Of a stretch of DNA of 64,000 bases, positions 15,849 to 23,372 are shown piece by piece; position 1 is the first letter of the stretch, and the number at the start of each line of letters is the position of its first letter. The notes below the pieces were generated by a model. That model searched no databases. It was not told the origin of the DNA and worked only from the letters and a program-made list of their open reading frames with translations. The DNA is from CAYUPI01 sp964446585 (lineage in GTDB: Bacteria > Verrucomicrobiota > Verrucomicrobiia > Limisphaerales > UBA8199), in NCBI GenBank assembly GCA_964446585.1, contig CAYUPI010000006.1, positions 62,001 through 126,000 of the forward strand, written 5' to 3'. The position numbers and the translations under genes were made by a program.

Positions 15849-16352
15849 ATGCCGATCTACGAATACGCCTGCCCGAAGTGCCGGGTCATTTTCAATTTCC
15901 TGTCTCAGCGCATTAATCCCGCCCGGCTGCCGACCTGTCCGAAGTGCGGCAACAAAAAGATGGTCAAGCAGGTCAGCCGCTTCGCCTTGTCGCGCGGTTT
16001 GAAAGAGCCGGCGGCAAAAACCGAAGGCGAAGAGAGCGGACCACCGATGCCGGATTTTGACGATCCGCGGGCAGAACGCGCCATGATGGAGCTGGAACGG
16101 GACATGGAGCACCTGGATGAAAACAATCCCAAGCACATGGCCCACATGATGCGCAAAATGAAAGATCTGATGCCGGCCGGTTCGGTGCCCAAGGAACTCG
16201 ACGTGGCTATCAAACGGCTGGAAGCGGGGGAGGACCCGGAGAAAATCGAGGAAGACATGGGCGACGTGCTGGGCGATTTCATGGGAGGCGAAGAGGGCGG
16301 CGGACCAGGCGGCGGCGGTTATGCGCACGATGGCGGGCTATACGATTACTAA
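15849..16352 (+). CDS. FmdB-type zinc-ribbon regulatory protein
   Basis: The protein is 167 residues from the ATG at 15849, which gives the exact family opening MPIYEYACPKC. The putative zinc ribbon has CPKC near residue 8 and CPKC near 34. This family (FmdB/CxxC_CxxC_SSSS) is thought to be regulatory, but its function is poorly known. The Met/Glu-rich helical remainder (HMAHMMRKMKDLMPAGSVPKELDVAIKRLEAGEDPEKI) and Gly-rich tail are far longer than the usual 70-110 residues. It lies 94 bases downstream of secG and may belong to that operon. Confidence 0.85.
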   Translation: MPIYEYACPKCRVIFNFLSQRINPARLPTCPKCGNKKMVKQVSRFALSRGLKEPAAKTEGEESGPPMPDFDDPRAERAMMELERDMEHLDENNPKHMAHMMRKMKDLMPAGSVPKELDVAIKRLEAGEDPEKIEEDMGDVLGDFMGGEEGGGPGGGGYAHDGGLYDY

Positions 16353-16527
16353 GGTCCAATCCAAGCTCGGTGAGTTGTCGTACTAACTTTCGGCCCGGCC
16401 CCTAATGCAATTCGCCAGAACGAGTTGTTGCTCCTCGTAGGAAGCTACTCGCAAAATTGGGGTATCGCCCAAGCCTCTCAGGGCCGAGGATTAGGAAGGA
16501 GAGAATTATTTTCGGCGACAAATCTGA

Positions 16528-17172
16528 TCAAACGCGCTCTGGAGCAGCCACACCAGCTAAACCAGCGTGGGCAAGCAAAACGTCCAGGTTTTCCAGGCAA
16601 AGCCGTGACCAGGATTCGTAATTGGACGCGTCCTGCTGAGCTTCACCAGCGAGGATGAACTCTGGGCTAACGATTCCGCTTCGCCGACCCGCGACTGATT
16701 CGTTGATCACCCGGACAATGTGCACGACCCCAAAATGGACGTAACCGACTTCTGTGGTGTCATCATTGATCACCGCAACCGTCGCCTCACTTACCTGGTC
16801 TATTGCAACCTCCTCCCTCAATTCCCGCTGCATGCCCTCTCGATAACCTAAATCCTTGGAAAAAAGACCGTGATCTTCCTCCGAGATGTGGCCCCCAATT
16901 CCAATGGAGTATAGCCCGTGCAACCTTTTTTCTTCGCCGCCCCGACCTCGTCGATATCGTAAGAGCCGGTCGTTGCAGAAAATGAGAACGTAAGGAATGA
17001 GCTGTTTGAAACGTCTGTCTTGTTCAGCCTGAGCCCTGTTCAGGTAAACCAGGTTCGCAGACGAGGTTAAGACGGGTAAGTATTTCCCTGTTTCCAAGCT
17101 CAGGCCCTGGAACATCCCCAAGTCCTCCAAAAGCTTTCGCCTAAAGCAAAGTACTCGTTCTTCTGCTGCCAT
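16528..17172 (-). CDS. Nudix-family hydrolase
   Basis: This 214-residue protein has a Nudix box split by a loop: GGHISEEDHG, then REGMQRELREEVAID (residues about 100-130), with the REL-REE core that binds the metal. The preceding LIPYVLIFCNDRLLRYRRG strand and following VGYVHFGVVHIVRV are typical of the fold. The spacing inside the box is longer than the canonical G-x5-E-x7-REUxEExGU, so the substrate (nucleotide diphosphate derivative) cannot be named. The ATG at 17172 is the natural start. A second Nudix gene lies about 400 bases away on the other strand. Confidence 0.8.
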   Translation of the reverse strand: MAAEERVLCFRRKLLEDLGMFQGLSLETGKYLPVLTSSANLVYLNRAQAEQDRRFKQLIPYVLIFCNDRLLRYRRGRGGEEKRLHGLYSIGIGGHISEEDHGLFSKDLGYREGMQRELREEVAIDQVSEATVAVINDDTTEVGYVHFGVVHIVRVINESVAGRRSGIVSPEFILAGEAQQDASNYESWSRLCLENLDVLLAHAGLAGVAAPERV

Positions 17173-17557
17173 AGTTCAATCGCCTATTGTAATTGCTCCA
17201 GATGATGATCATGGAGGCCTTCTTGAGCGAGCAAAAGATGTTAGCCGCTTGTTTACACGTTATTGACACCTGCCTGGAATGGTCCTGCGGTTACTACGTC
17301 AACCCGCGGAGCCTTCAGCAACGGCAGAAAAAGCGCCGCCCCCGAGGCCCTCTCGGTTGAAGGCCCGGCTCGATGAGTGGCCTGCGAGTCCCGTGCGCAT
17401 TTGCGGAAATCTTGTTGAGATGGTCGATAGGCAGACCCAGTAGTCCATTCCCCAAAAACGATTAGCAATTCCTGTCCTCATCCTAACCTCCTGCACCGCG
17501 CGGTGCGAGCAGAAAAGCGGGGGCTGGTAAGACTCGCCCTTTTTGATAGGGTTTGGT
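17173..17557. other. Intergenic region between two divergent Nudix genes
   Basis: These 385 bases hold no convincing gene. Two overlapping minus-strand frames of about 65-71 codons exist, but neither has a recognisable motif or a ribosome site, and they lie in a GC-rich stretch where open frames are expected by chance. A weak match (GLPIDHL...RRPLIEPGL in a third frame) recalls the end of endonuclease/exonuclease/phosphatase proteins and could be a decayed remnant. I do not rely on it. Confidence 0.35.
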
Positions 17558-18019
17558 GTGGCTCACATTCATGAAAAAATTGATTTCACCGTTGCGATAT
17601 TCGTCGTTCATCAGGAGAAGGTCCTTGTTGTTCATCATCGGAAGCTCGGTCAATGGTTGCCGCTTGGAGGACATGTCGAATTAGATGAGGACCCGGAACA
17701 AGCGGCCCTTCGCGAAGCGAAAGAGGAGAGCGGGTTGGAGGTCGAGTTGGTGGGCCAACGCCCGCCGACGACCGGAGACGGGACGCGCGCACTAATTGCT
17801 CCCCGATACCTGGACATTCATCGAATTACCGACACGCACGAGCACATCGGAATGATTTATTGGGCCCGGCCGACCAGCGGAACCATGACGCTGGCAGAGA
17901 GCGAGCATCAAGACATCCGCTGGTGTTCGGCAGTAGAATTAGATCTCTTACGACCAGCCATGTCCGCGGCAGTCAAGTGGTATTGCCGGCAGGCGATACA
18001 GGAGAGCAAATCGTCCTGA
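17558..18019 (+). CDS. Nudix-family hydrolase
   Basis: This is a 153-residue protein with a textbook Nudix box, GGHVELDEDPEQAALREAKE then ESGLEV (about residues 40-65), fitting G-x5-E-x7-REUxEExGU. The N-terminus AHIHEKIDFTVAIFVVHQEK is characteristic of a small Nudix group. I place the start at GTG 17558, which has AGGG six bases upstream. A TTG at 17543 is the alternative. The stop is 12 bases before the MFS gene start, so the two are probably cotranscribed. The substrate is unknown. Confidence 0.85.
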   Translation: MAHIHEKIDFTVAIFVVHQEKVLVVHHRKLGQWLPLGGHVELDEDPEQAALREAKEESGLEVELVGQRPPTTGDGTRALIAPRYLDIHRITDTHEHIGMIYWARPTSGTMTLAESEHQDIRWCSAVELDLLRPAMSAAVKWYCRQAIQESKSS

Positions 18020-18031
18020 GTTTTGTCGCCA

Positions 18032-19300
18032 ATGTCCCCGCGGCAACTTAAGAACGGGTACTTCATCCTCGAAGGGCTCAACTCCTTCGCGACGACTTAT
18101 TATCTTTACTACCTGTACTTCTTCATGCAGTCGGCCTACGGGTTCGGCAACCAGGCGAACCTGGAACTCGCAGCCTTGAACGGCGCGCTCTACATGATCG
18201 GCTCGTTCTGGGGCGGAAAATTCGCGCAGCGGGTTGGCTATTTCGCCGCACTCAAGTTGGGGTTCGTGGTCATGATGGCGGGACTGGCCGCGGGGCTGCG
18301 CGTGAATTTCTCTGGTGGGCAGATTCTCGTCATGGCCGTAATGGTCATCGGGATGTGCTTCACCTGGCCAACGCTCGAAGCGCTGATCAGCGAAGACGAA
18401 ACCCCGGCCGGAGTACAGCACATGGTTGGCATCTACAACGCCGTTTGGGCCGGCACCGGCGCCCTGGCCTACTTCACGGGCGGGGCAATGCTGGAGCATC
18501 TCGGGCTCAATAGCCTGTTTTATGTGCCGATGGGCGTGCAACTGATCCAGCTTGGTCTGACGATTTGGCTCGAACGGAGAGCGATGCTCGGTGGGGTCAA
18601 CGGTGGAGTGCGCCCGTCCTCGGGCGCAGCATGGTCGTCCAGCACGGCGACGCTGGCTTCCTCGAAAAAAACTTCCATTGCGTGGCAGGCTGCGCCCGAG
18701 GACGTGCGCACTCCGCCCGCGGAATTGAATCCGCGGCCGATCGCGCGCGCCAGAACGTTTCTGCGGATGGCCTGGCTGGCGAATCCGTTCGCCTATGTTG
18801 CGATCAACACATTGATCGCGGTCATTCCCGGAGTAGCTGTGAAGTTAGGCTTGTCAACGATGCTCGCGGGCTTTTGCTGCTCGGTGTGGTGCTTCGCAAG
18901 ATTGGGAGCATTCTTCGGTTTGTGGTACTGGAGCGGCTGGCACTATCGATTTCGCTGGCTGCTGGGGGCTTACTTGTCAGTAGTGTCGATGTTTACCGTC
19001 ATCGTTCTGGCGCCCAATCTGGTGGCACTGGTCCTGGCACAGATCGTCTTCGGCTGCGCAGTGGGGCTGATCTACTACTCCTCGCTGTTCTACTCGATGG
19101 ACTTGAGTGACACCAAAGGCGAGCACGGCGGCATCCATGAAGCGGCGATAGGCCTCGGCAACTTCGCCGGTCCGGCTGTGGGCGCTGCATCTTTCCACTT
19201 CCTGCCCAACTACGCCAACAGCGGCGTGGTTGCCGTGAGCCTGCTGCTGCTCTTTGGCTTGGGAGGATTGGCGGTGATTTGGCGGAGGAGGCGAGCCTGA
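18032..19300 (+). CDS. MFS transporter with an in-frame palindromic insert
   Basis: This major facilitator superfamily permease has 422 residues from the ATG at 18032 and about 12 membrane helices in two halves. A motif-A-like loop lies between helices 2 and 3 (GSFWGGKFAQRVGY), and late segments such as HGGIHEAAIGLGNFAGPAVGA are clearly helical and conserved in type. The central cytoplasmic loop (about 186-245) is unusually long and Ser/Thr/Ala-rich, and its DNA contains a 29-base inverted repeat (18602-18630 and 18689-18717). The membrane halves remain in frame on both sides. The substrate is unknown. It is probably cotranscribed with the Nudix gene upstream. Confidence 0.85.
   Translation: MSPRQLKNGYFILEGLNSFATTYYLYYLYFFMQSAYGFGNQANLELAALNGALYMIGSFWGGKFAQRVGYFAALKLGFVVMMAGLAAGLRVNFSGGQILVMAVMVIGMCFTWPTLEALISEDETPAGVQHMVGIYNAVWAGTGALAYFTGGAMLEHLGLNSLFYVPMGVQLIQLGLTIWLERRAMLGGVNGGVRPSSGAAWSSSTATLASSKKTSIAWQAAPEDVRTPPAELNPRPIARARTFLRMAWLANPFAYVAINTLIAVIPGVAVKLGLSTMLAGFCCSVWCFARLGAFFGLWYWSGWHYRFRWLLGAYLSVVSMFTVIVLAPNLVALVLAQIVFGCAVGLIYYSSLFYSMDLSDTKGEHGGIHEAAIGLGNFAGPAVGAASFHFLPNYANSGVVAVSLLLLFGLGGLAVIWRRRRA
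18602..18717. repeat. Palindromic element inside the MFS coding sequence
   Basis: The left arm 18602-18630 (GGTGGAGTGCGCCCGTCCTC...) is inverted at 18689-18717 with two mismatches over 29 bases, separated by 58 bases. It encodes residues 191-229 in the central loop of the transporter without breaking the frame. The design is like the intergenic palindromes of this window but located within a gene. Confidence 0.9.
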
Positions 19301-19332
19301 CGAAGGATAGTCGCTGCGGCAGTCTTCCCGGA

Positions 19333-19944
19333 TCAGTTACGAAAGACCCGCGCGGCAATCGCTGTTCCCGCCAAAGCAAACATCGTGGCCGCCAAAATCA
19401 GGACACGCGCCGCCCACGACGCCGCTTGGACGGCAGAGGCTGCCAGACGAATACGCAAGTCCGCCCACGCATCCACCACGACCGACCGCCGGAACGTGAG
19501 CACTCGACCTTGGTCGGGAATGCTTGCCTTTGGAGCGGTCGGGTTGCTGACGGCGGCATCCTGCTGCTGAATCAGACGCTCGGCCAGCTTCATGAAAGCG
19601 GCGTTTTCATCTGCTGTGTTGCGATCGATGATGTCCTTGGCGTCCTGTTGGGAATAGTTGATCTCTATGCCGCCGCGCCGATAGTTCAGCGCCAGGTTAT
19701 GCACGGTGCGATAGAGCCAGCGCCTGGGCTCGCGAACCTCATCGAACTGTGCGTGTAGTTTCATGAATGCTTCCTGGACCATGTCCTCGGCAACGCCCGC
19801 GTCGCCGGTTAACCTAAGGGCATAAGCCAACAGCGGAGATTCCAGGGCTGCGAACAGCTCCTCGATCGTGTCGCATTCGGACGGCTCGGCGCTGGTTGGC
19901 TCGGGTTCCATCACGGCCTTGCTGGTTGGCTGCTCACTGTTCAC
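19333..19944 (-). CDS. ECF-like sigma region 2 fused to a membrane segment, region 4 absent
   Basis: This 203-residue protein has its first half as a clear sigma-70 region 2 (ESPLLAYALRLTGDAGVAED, then MVQEAFMKLHAQF and PRRWLYRTVHNLALNYRRG, about residues 35-103), which in ECF factors binds core polymerase and the -10 element. No region 4 helix-turn-helix follows. Instead come about 50 polar residues and then a hydrophobic helix near the C-terminus (AASWAARVLILAATMFALAG, about 176-197). That layout would tether region 2 to the membrane. Start is GTG 19944, with an internal ATG at 19911 as alternative. It could be a fusion of a sigma gene with its anti-sigma gene after an internal deletion. 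Function as a sigma factor is doubtful. Confidence 0.7.
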   Translation of the reverse strand: MNSEQPTSKAVMEPEPTSAEPSECDTIEELFAALESPLLAYALRLTGDAGVAEDMVQEAFMKLHAQFDEVREPRRWLYRTVHNLALNYRRGGIEINYSQQDAKDIIDRNTADENAAFMKLAERLIQQQDAAVSNPTAPKASIPDQGRVLTFRRSVVVDAWADLRIRLAASAVQAASWAARVLILAATMFALAGTAIAARVFRN

Positions 19945-20087
19945 CCTCGCTCATCGCGCCCTCCCCGCGTTTTGACCGCAAGAGGACATCGTCTGCTATC
20001 TTATATGACACCGGACCTCACAGTTTCTTAGACGAAAGATATAACCCCGTTGTCCACAAAAGGTTGTAGGAGAACACTGGTCAAAAG

Positions 20088-20254
20088 CTCCAACATCCAA
20101 GCACCAAGCTCCAGAGAAGATCCAAACATCAAACTCCAAGCTCCAAGCGCCAGAGAAGATGCAAGCCGCAAGCTTCAAAGGCGTCATAGTCTCAACGATG
20201 GTTTGAAACTTGGTGCTTGGCGCTTCTCTGGATCTTGGTGCTTGGATGTTGGAA
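20088..20254. repeat. Inverted repeat of CCAAGCTCC-type units
   Basis: A 32-base arm at 20088-20119 is inverted at 20223-20254 with two mismatches. The arms and loop consist of CCAAGCTCCAGAGAAG-like units. It occupies most of the 323-base gap between the sigma-like gene and the esterase gene. No gene is visible in that gap. Confidence 0.88.
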
Positions 20255-20267
20255 CTTTCGATTGATA

Positions 20268-21179
20268 ATGCGACCAATGAATGCAGGCTCACAAATAGCC
20301 CTTCTAACCCTCGCGCTGAGCCTTAACCCCGCCCTCGCTCAACCCAACACGAATCAGGCGCGTCCTCGGCTTCAGCTCCCACCGGGTGTGACCGCGTTGC
20401 GGGACCTGGAATATGGACGTGTCGGCGAGAGGCCGCTGCGTTTGGATCTTTATCTGCCGGAGGATACCACCAAACCCCGACCCCTAATCATATGGATTCA
20501 TGGCGGTGCGTGGCTTGCCGGCAGCAAGGATGGCGGCAGCCCGGCATTGCAGTTCACCGGCAACGGATATGCAGTGGCTCACGTTGGCTACCGGCTCAGC
20601 GGGGAAGCAAAGTTTCCGGCGCAGATCAATGACTGCAAAGGCGCCGTTCGCTGGCTGCGGGCAAGTGTCAGGAAGTACCAACTGGACCCGGACAGATTCG
20701 TCGCGTGGGGTTCCTCAGCCGGTGGTCATCTGGCGGCTTTGGTCGGCACCAGCGGCGGCGTCAAGGAGCTCGAAGGCGCGGTGAATGATCTGAAAGAATC
20801 GAGCCGAGTGCAGGCGGTGATCGACTGGTTCGGTCCGACGGATCTATTGCGCATGAACGAAACCGAAAGCGATCGCCGGCATGATGCGCCGAATTCTGCC
20901 GAATCGAAACTCATCGGCGGACCGCTTCTCGAGAACAAAGACAAGGCGGCCAAAGCAAGCCCCACCACGTATGTCTCGAAGGACAACCCGCCTTTCCTGA
21001 TTATGCACGGCGACCGCGACCTGGAGGTTCCGATTCGGCAGAGCGAAATCCTGGCAGAAGCGCTGAAAAAAGCCGGCGTGGACGTAACCTTCATCCCGAT
21101 GAAAGGAGCCGGGCACGGCTTCGGCGGGCCACAGGCAACCGAGCCTGTGCGAGAATTCCTCAAGAGTTGTTTCAAATAG
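20268..21179 (+). CDS. Exported alpha/beta hydrolase (esterase/lipase, BD-FAE-like)
   Basis: This 303-residue serine hydrolase has a signal peptide (MRPMNAGSQIALLTLALSLN...ALAQ). The oxyanion motif is HGGAW near residue 80, the nucleophile is in GSSAGGH near 150, the Asp in MHGDRDLEVP and the His in GAGHGFGG. These match the esterase group that includes BD-FAE feruloyl esterases and acetyl-xylan esterases, so a plant-polymer ester is a fair guess but only a guess. The ATG at 20268 gives the full signal peptide; 20277 is an alternative. It follows a hairpin repeat and precedes a TMEM175-like gene by 33 bases. Confidence 0.87.
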   Translation: MRPMNAGSQIALLTLALSLNPALAQPNTNQARPRLQLPPGVTALRDLEYGRVGERPLRLDLYLPEDTTKPRPLIIWIHGGAWLAGSKDGGSPALQFTGNGYAVAHVGYRLSGEAKFPAQINDCKGAVRWLRASVRKYQLDPDRFVAWGSSAGGHLAALVGTSGGVKELEGAVNDLKESSRVQAVIDWFGPTDLLRMNETESDRRHDAPNSAESKLIGGPLLENKDKAAKASPTTYVSKDNPPFLIMHGDRDLEVPIRQSEILAEALKKAGVDVTFIPMKGAGHGFGGPQATEPVREFLKSCFK

Positions 21180-21212
21180 CGGTGATGGCGCGCTCGCGCT
21201 TATCCTCCCTCG

Positions 21213-21797
21213 ATGACCAAGAACCGGCTGGAAGCCTTCAGCGATGGCGTGCTGGCCATCATCATCACCATCATGGTGCTGGAACTAAGAGCCCCGCAGG
21301 GGGTCGAGATCGGCGCGCTGAAGCCGTTGCTGCCGGTCTTTCTGAGCTACGTGCTGAGTTTCCTCTATCTCGGCATCTATTGGAACAACCACCATCACCT
21401 GCTGCACACCGTACACCACGTCAGCGGCGGCATTCTGTGGGCCAATCTGTACCTTTTGTTCTGGCTGTCGCTGTTTCCCTTCGCCACCGCCTGGATCGGC
21501 GAGAATCACATCGCGCCCACGCCAACCGCCGTTTACGGTTTCATACTGCTGATGGCCGCCATGGCCTACTACATCCTGCAACGCGCGATCATTGCCAAAC
21601 AGGGCCGCGCCTCTCTGCTCGCGGCGGCGATTGGCTCGGATTGGAAAGGCAAAATCTCGCCGGTGCTGTACTTGGCGGCAATTCCGCTCTCGTTTGTGCA
21701 TCCATGGATTGGCCACGGACTTTACGTATTCGTCGCGCTGCTCTGGCTGATTCCTGACCGGCGCATCGAGCGCGCGCTGGCCAACCGAGAGGCGTGA
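21213..21797 (+). CDS. TMEM175-family (DUF1211) potassium channel-like protein
   Basis: This 194-residue membrane protein has about six helices. The first helix carries RLEAFSDGVLAIIITIMVLE, the FSDG/A motif that lines the pore in bacterial TMEM175 channels, after Arg at the expected place. The following loop with WNNHHHLLHTV is also typical. Bacterial members have been described as potassium-selective channels; function here is inferred from the family. It starts 33 bases after the esterase gene. Confidence 0.88.
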   Translation: MTKNRLEAFSDGVLAIIITIMVLELRAPQGVEIGALKPLLPVFLSYVLSFLYLGIYWNNHHHLLHTVHHVSGGILWANLYLLFWLSLFPFATAWIGENHIAPTPTAVYGFILLMAAMAYYILQRAIIAKQGRASLLAAAIGSDWKGKISPVLYLAAIPLSFVHPWIGHGLYVFVALLWLIPDRRIERALANREA

Positions 21798-21931
21798 CTG
21801 CTCGTTCAACTCACCGTGCGTTTGGTTTGGAGAAGCGCGTCGCCTTGCGTCGCATGGCAGCTTCTCTTAGACTACGGACAATCGAGGGAATGCCCGATGG
21901 CAATGTGAATGATTGATTCTGCGGGCCGTGT

Positions 21932-22007
21932 GCCCCCATAGCTCAAATGGATAGAGCAGCGGTTTCCTAAACCGTTGATCCCCGTTCAATTCGGGGTGGG
22001 GGTACCA
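21932..22007 (+). tRNA. tRNA-Arg(CCU)
   Basis: The cloverleaf folds fully: acceptor GCCCCCA pairs with TGGGGGT (one G-U at position 1-72), D stem GCTC/GAGC, anticodon stem GCGGT/ACCGT with loop TTCCTAA, and T arm CCCCG-TTCAATT-CGGGG. The anticodon is CCT, reading AGG. Discriminator A is at 22004 and CCA is encoded (22005-22007). Confidence 0.97.
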
Positions 22008-22058
22008 GCCGAAGCCACGCTGGCGACAAAGAGGAACTTAACCGGAAAAATTCCATGG

Positions 22059-22150
22059 AACCGCTCATCAACGCTAATCTCCGCTGATGAAACTCAGGTC
22101 CAGAAATTGTCTCCCCGGATTAGCGTGAATTAACGAACATGAGCGGTTTC
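22059..22150. repeat. Imperfect inverted repeat downstream of tRNA-Arg
   Basis: The left arm (22059-22079: AACCGCTCAT then CGCTAATC) is inverted at 22118-22150, where the two blocks are separated by about 12 extra bases. It lies in the 237-base gap between tRNA-Arg and the NHL gene, in which no gene is visible. Confidence 0.65.
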
Positions 22151-22244
22151 GCTCCACCGAACAGATTTCGCCCGGCCCTGTTTCGCGCTGGACAACCGGC
22201 GTGGGAGTGCTTAAGTAACAGGCAAGCTCCCAAGTGAGATTGCT

Positions 22245-23372
22245 ATGAATACGAACGAATATCTTTTCCCTAATCGCCTCACCCGACGCGACTTCCTGAA
22301 ATGGACCGGAGCGGCGGCGGCCGGCCTGGCGGTGCCCGGCGAGAGCCAGGCGGCGGAATCCAAATCGCCCACGCGGATCGGCGGCGGCGGCGACACGTAC
22401 GAGCTGGTCGAGGAATGGGGACAACTCCCCGCCGGCATGAAGTACGGCTTCGGCTGCGGGATCGTCGTCGATTCAAAGGATCGCGTTTATGTCACGTCGC
22501 GTTCGACCAGTCCTTCCGTTGCGGTCTTCGATCGGCACGGCACGCTCCTGGAAACCTGGAGCAGCGACTTTGCCGAACGGGTAGGTTACACACCTGAGCA
22601 GGTCAAGGACACCGCCCACTGCATTTACTGGAGCAGAGAGGGAAAGGACGAGTTTCTTTATTTCACGGAGAACGTTAGCACGAACAAAGAGGGTCCGAAG
22701 CTGGGCAAACGCGTCTATAAGACCGATCTCCACGGCAAAATCCTCTACGTCATCGGAAACGTGGATAAAGAAGGTTCGACCTCGCAGAAGTTTGTATGGA
22801 CCAACCCGACGGACGTGGCAGTCGCCGCCAACGGGGACATCTATGTCGTGGATGGCTATGGCAGCCAGCGCGTCAGCCGGTTCGACCGGAATTTCAAGCA
22901 CATCAAAACCATCGGCGAACGCACTGACAAAAAGGCGGTCGGCCCTAACGCGCCACCCGGGACGTTCAACACCTGCCACGGGGTTTGGATCAATACGCTC
23001 CGGAGCGAACCCGAAGTGTTCATTGCCGATCGCCACAACGATCGCATCGAAGTCTATTCTCTCGAGCTGGACTACAAGCGCACCCTGGCCGGTGATGTGC
23101 GCAATCCCTGCTGTTTCTACCAGCACAAGGATAGGCTCTACGTGCCGGACCTGGCCGCGCGGGTCACCATCCTCGATCCCGACGGCAAGCTGGTTGCCCA
23201 TTTGGGAGATGGCCGGGAAGCGGATGGCAAAACCAACAAACCTGACAACGCCAAAAACCCGGCGTTGTTCGCCGCGCCCCACGCCATGTGCGTGGATTCG
23301 CGTGGGGATTTCTACGTCGTGGAATGGGTGGATTTCGGTCGGGCGCGGAAGTTCCGACATGTCGCAGCGTGA
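22245..23372 (+). CDS. Tat-exported NHL-repeat beta-propeller protein
   Basis: This 375-residue protein has a Tat signal (LTRRDFLKWTGAAAAGLAVP), followed by an NHL-type six-bladed propeller. Repeated blades show the pattern G-hydrophobic-V-D-x-x-x-x-hydrophobic-Y-V, for example GIVVDSKDRVYVTSR, DVAVAANGDIYVVDGYG, VFIADRHNDRIEVY and AMCVDSRGDFYVVEW. Propellers of this kind can be scaffolds, lyases or lactonases; no catalytic set can be assigned. The stop codon overlaps the GTG start of the FIST gene by four bases, so the two are translationally coupled. Confidence 0.85.
   Translation: MNTNEYLFPNRLTRRDFLKWTGAAAAGLAVPGESQAAESKSPTRIGGGGDTYELVEEWGQLPAGMKYGFGCGIVVDSKDRVYVTSRSTSPSVAVFDRHGTLLETWSSDFAERVGYTPEQVKDTAHCIYWSREGKDEFLYFTENVSTNKEGPKLGKRVYKTDLHGKILYVIGNVDKEGSTSQKFVWTNPTDVAVAANGDIYVVDGYGSQRVSRFDRNFKHIKTIGERTDKKAVGPNAPPGTFNTCHGVWINTLRSEPEVFIADRHNDRIEVYSLELDYKRTLAGDVRNPCCFYQHKDRLYVPDLAARVTILDPDGKLVAHLGDGREADGKTNKPDNAKNPALFAAPHAMCVDSRGDFYVVEWVDFGRARKFRHVAA

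Noticed and set aside
17253..17496. Two overlapping minus-strand frames of 65-71 codons between the Nudix genes
   Set aside because: No ribosome site, no motif, and a frame-shifted resemblance to exonuclease/phosphatase tails was too weak to claim a pseudogene.
16528..18019. The two Nudix genes as a duplicated pair
   Set aside because: They differ in length, box spacing and flanking sequence, so recent duplication is not supported.
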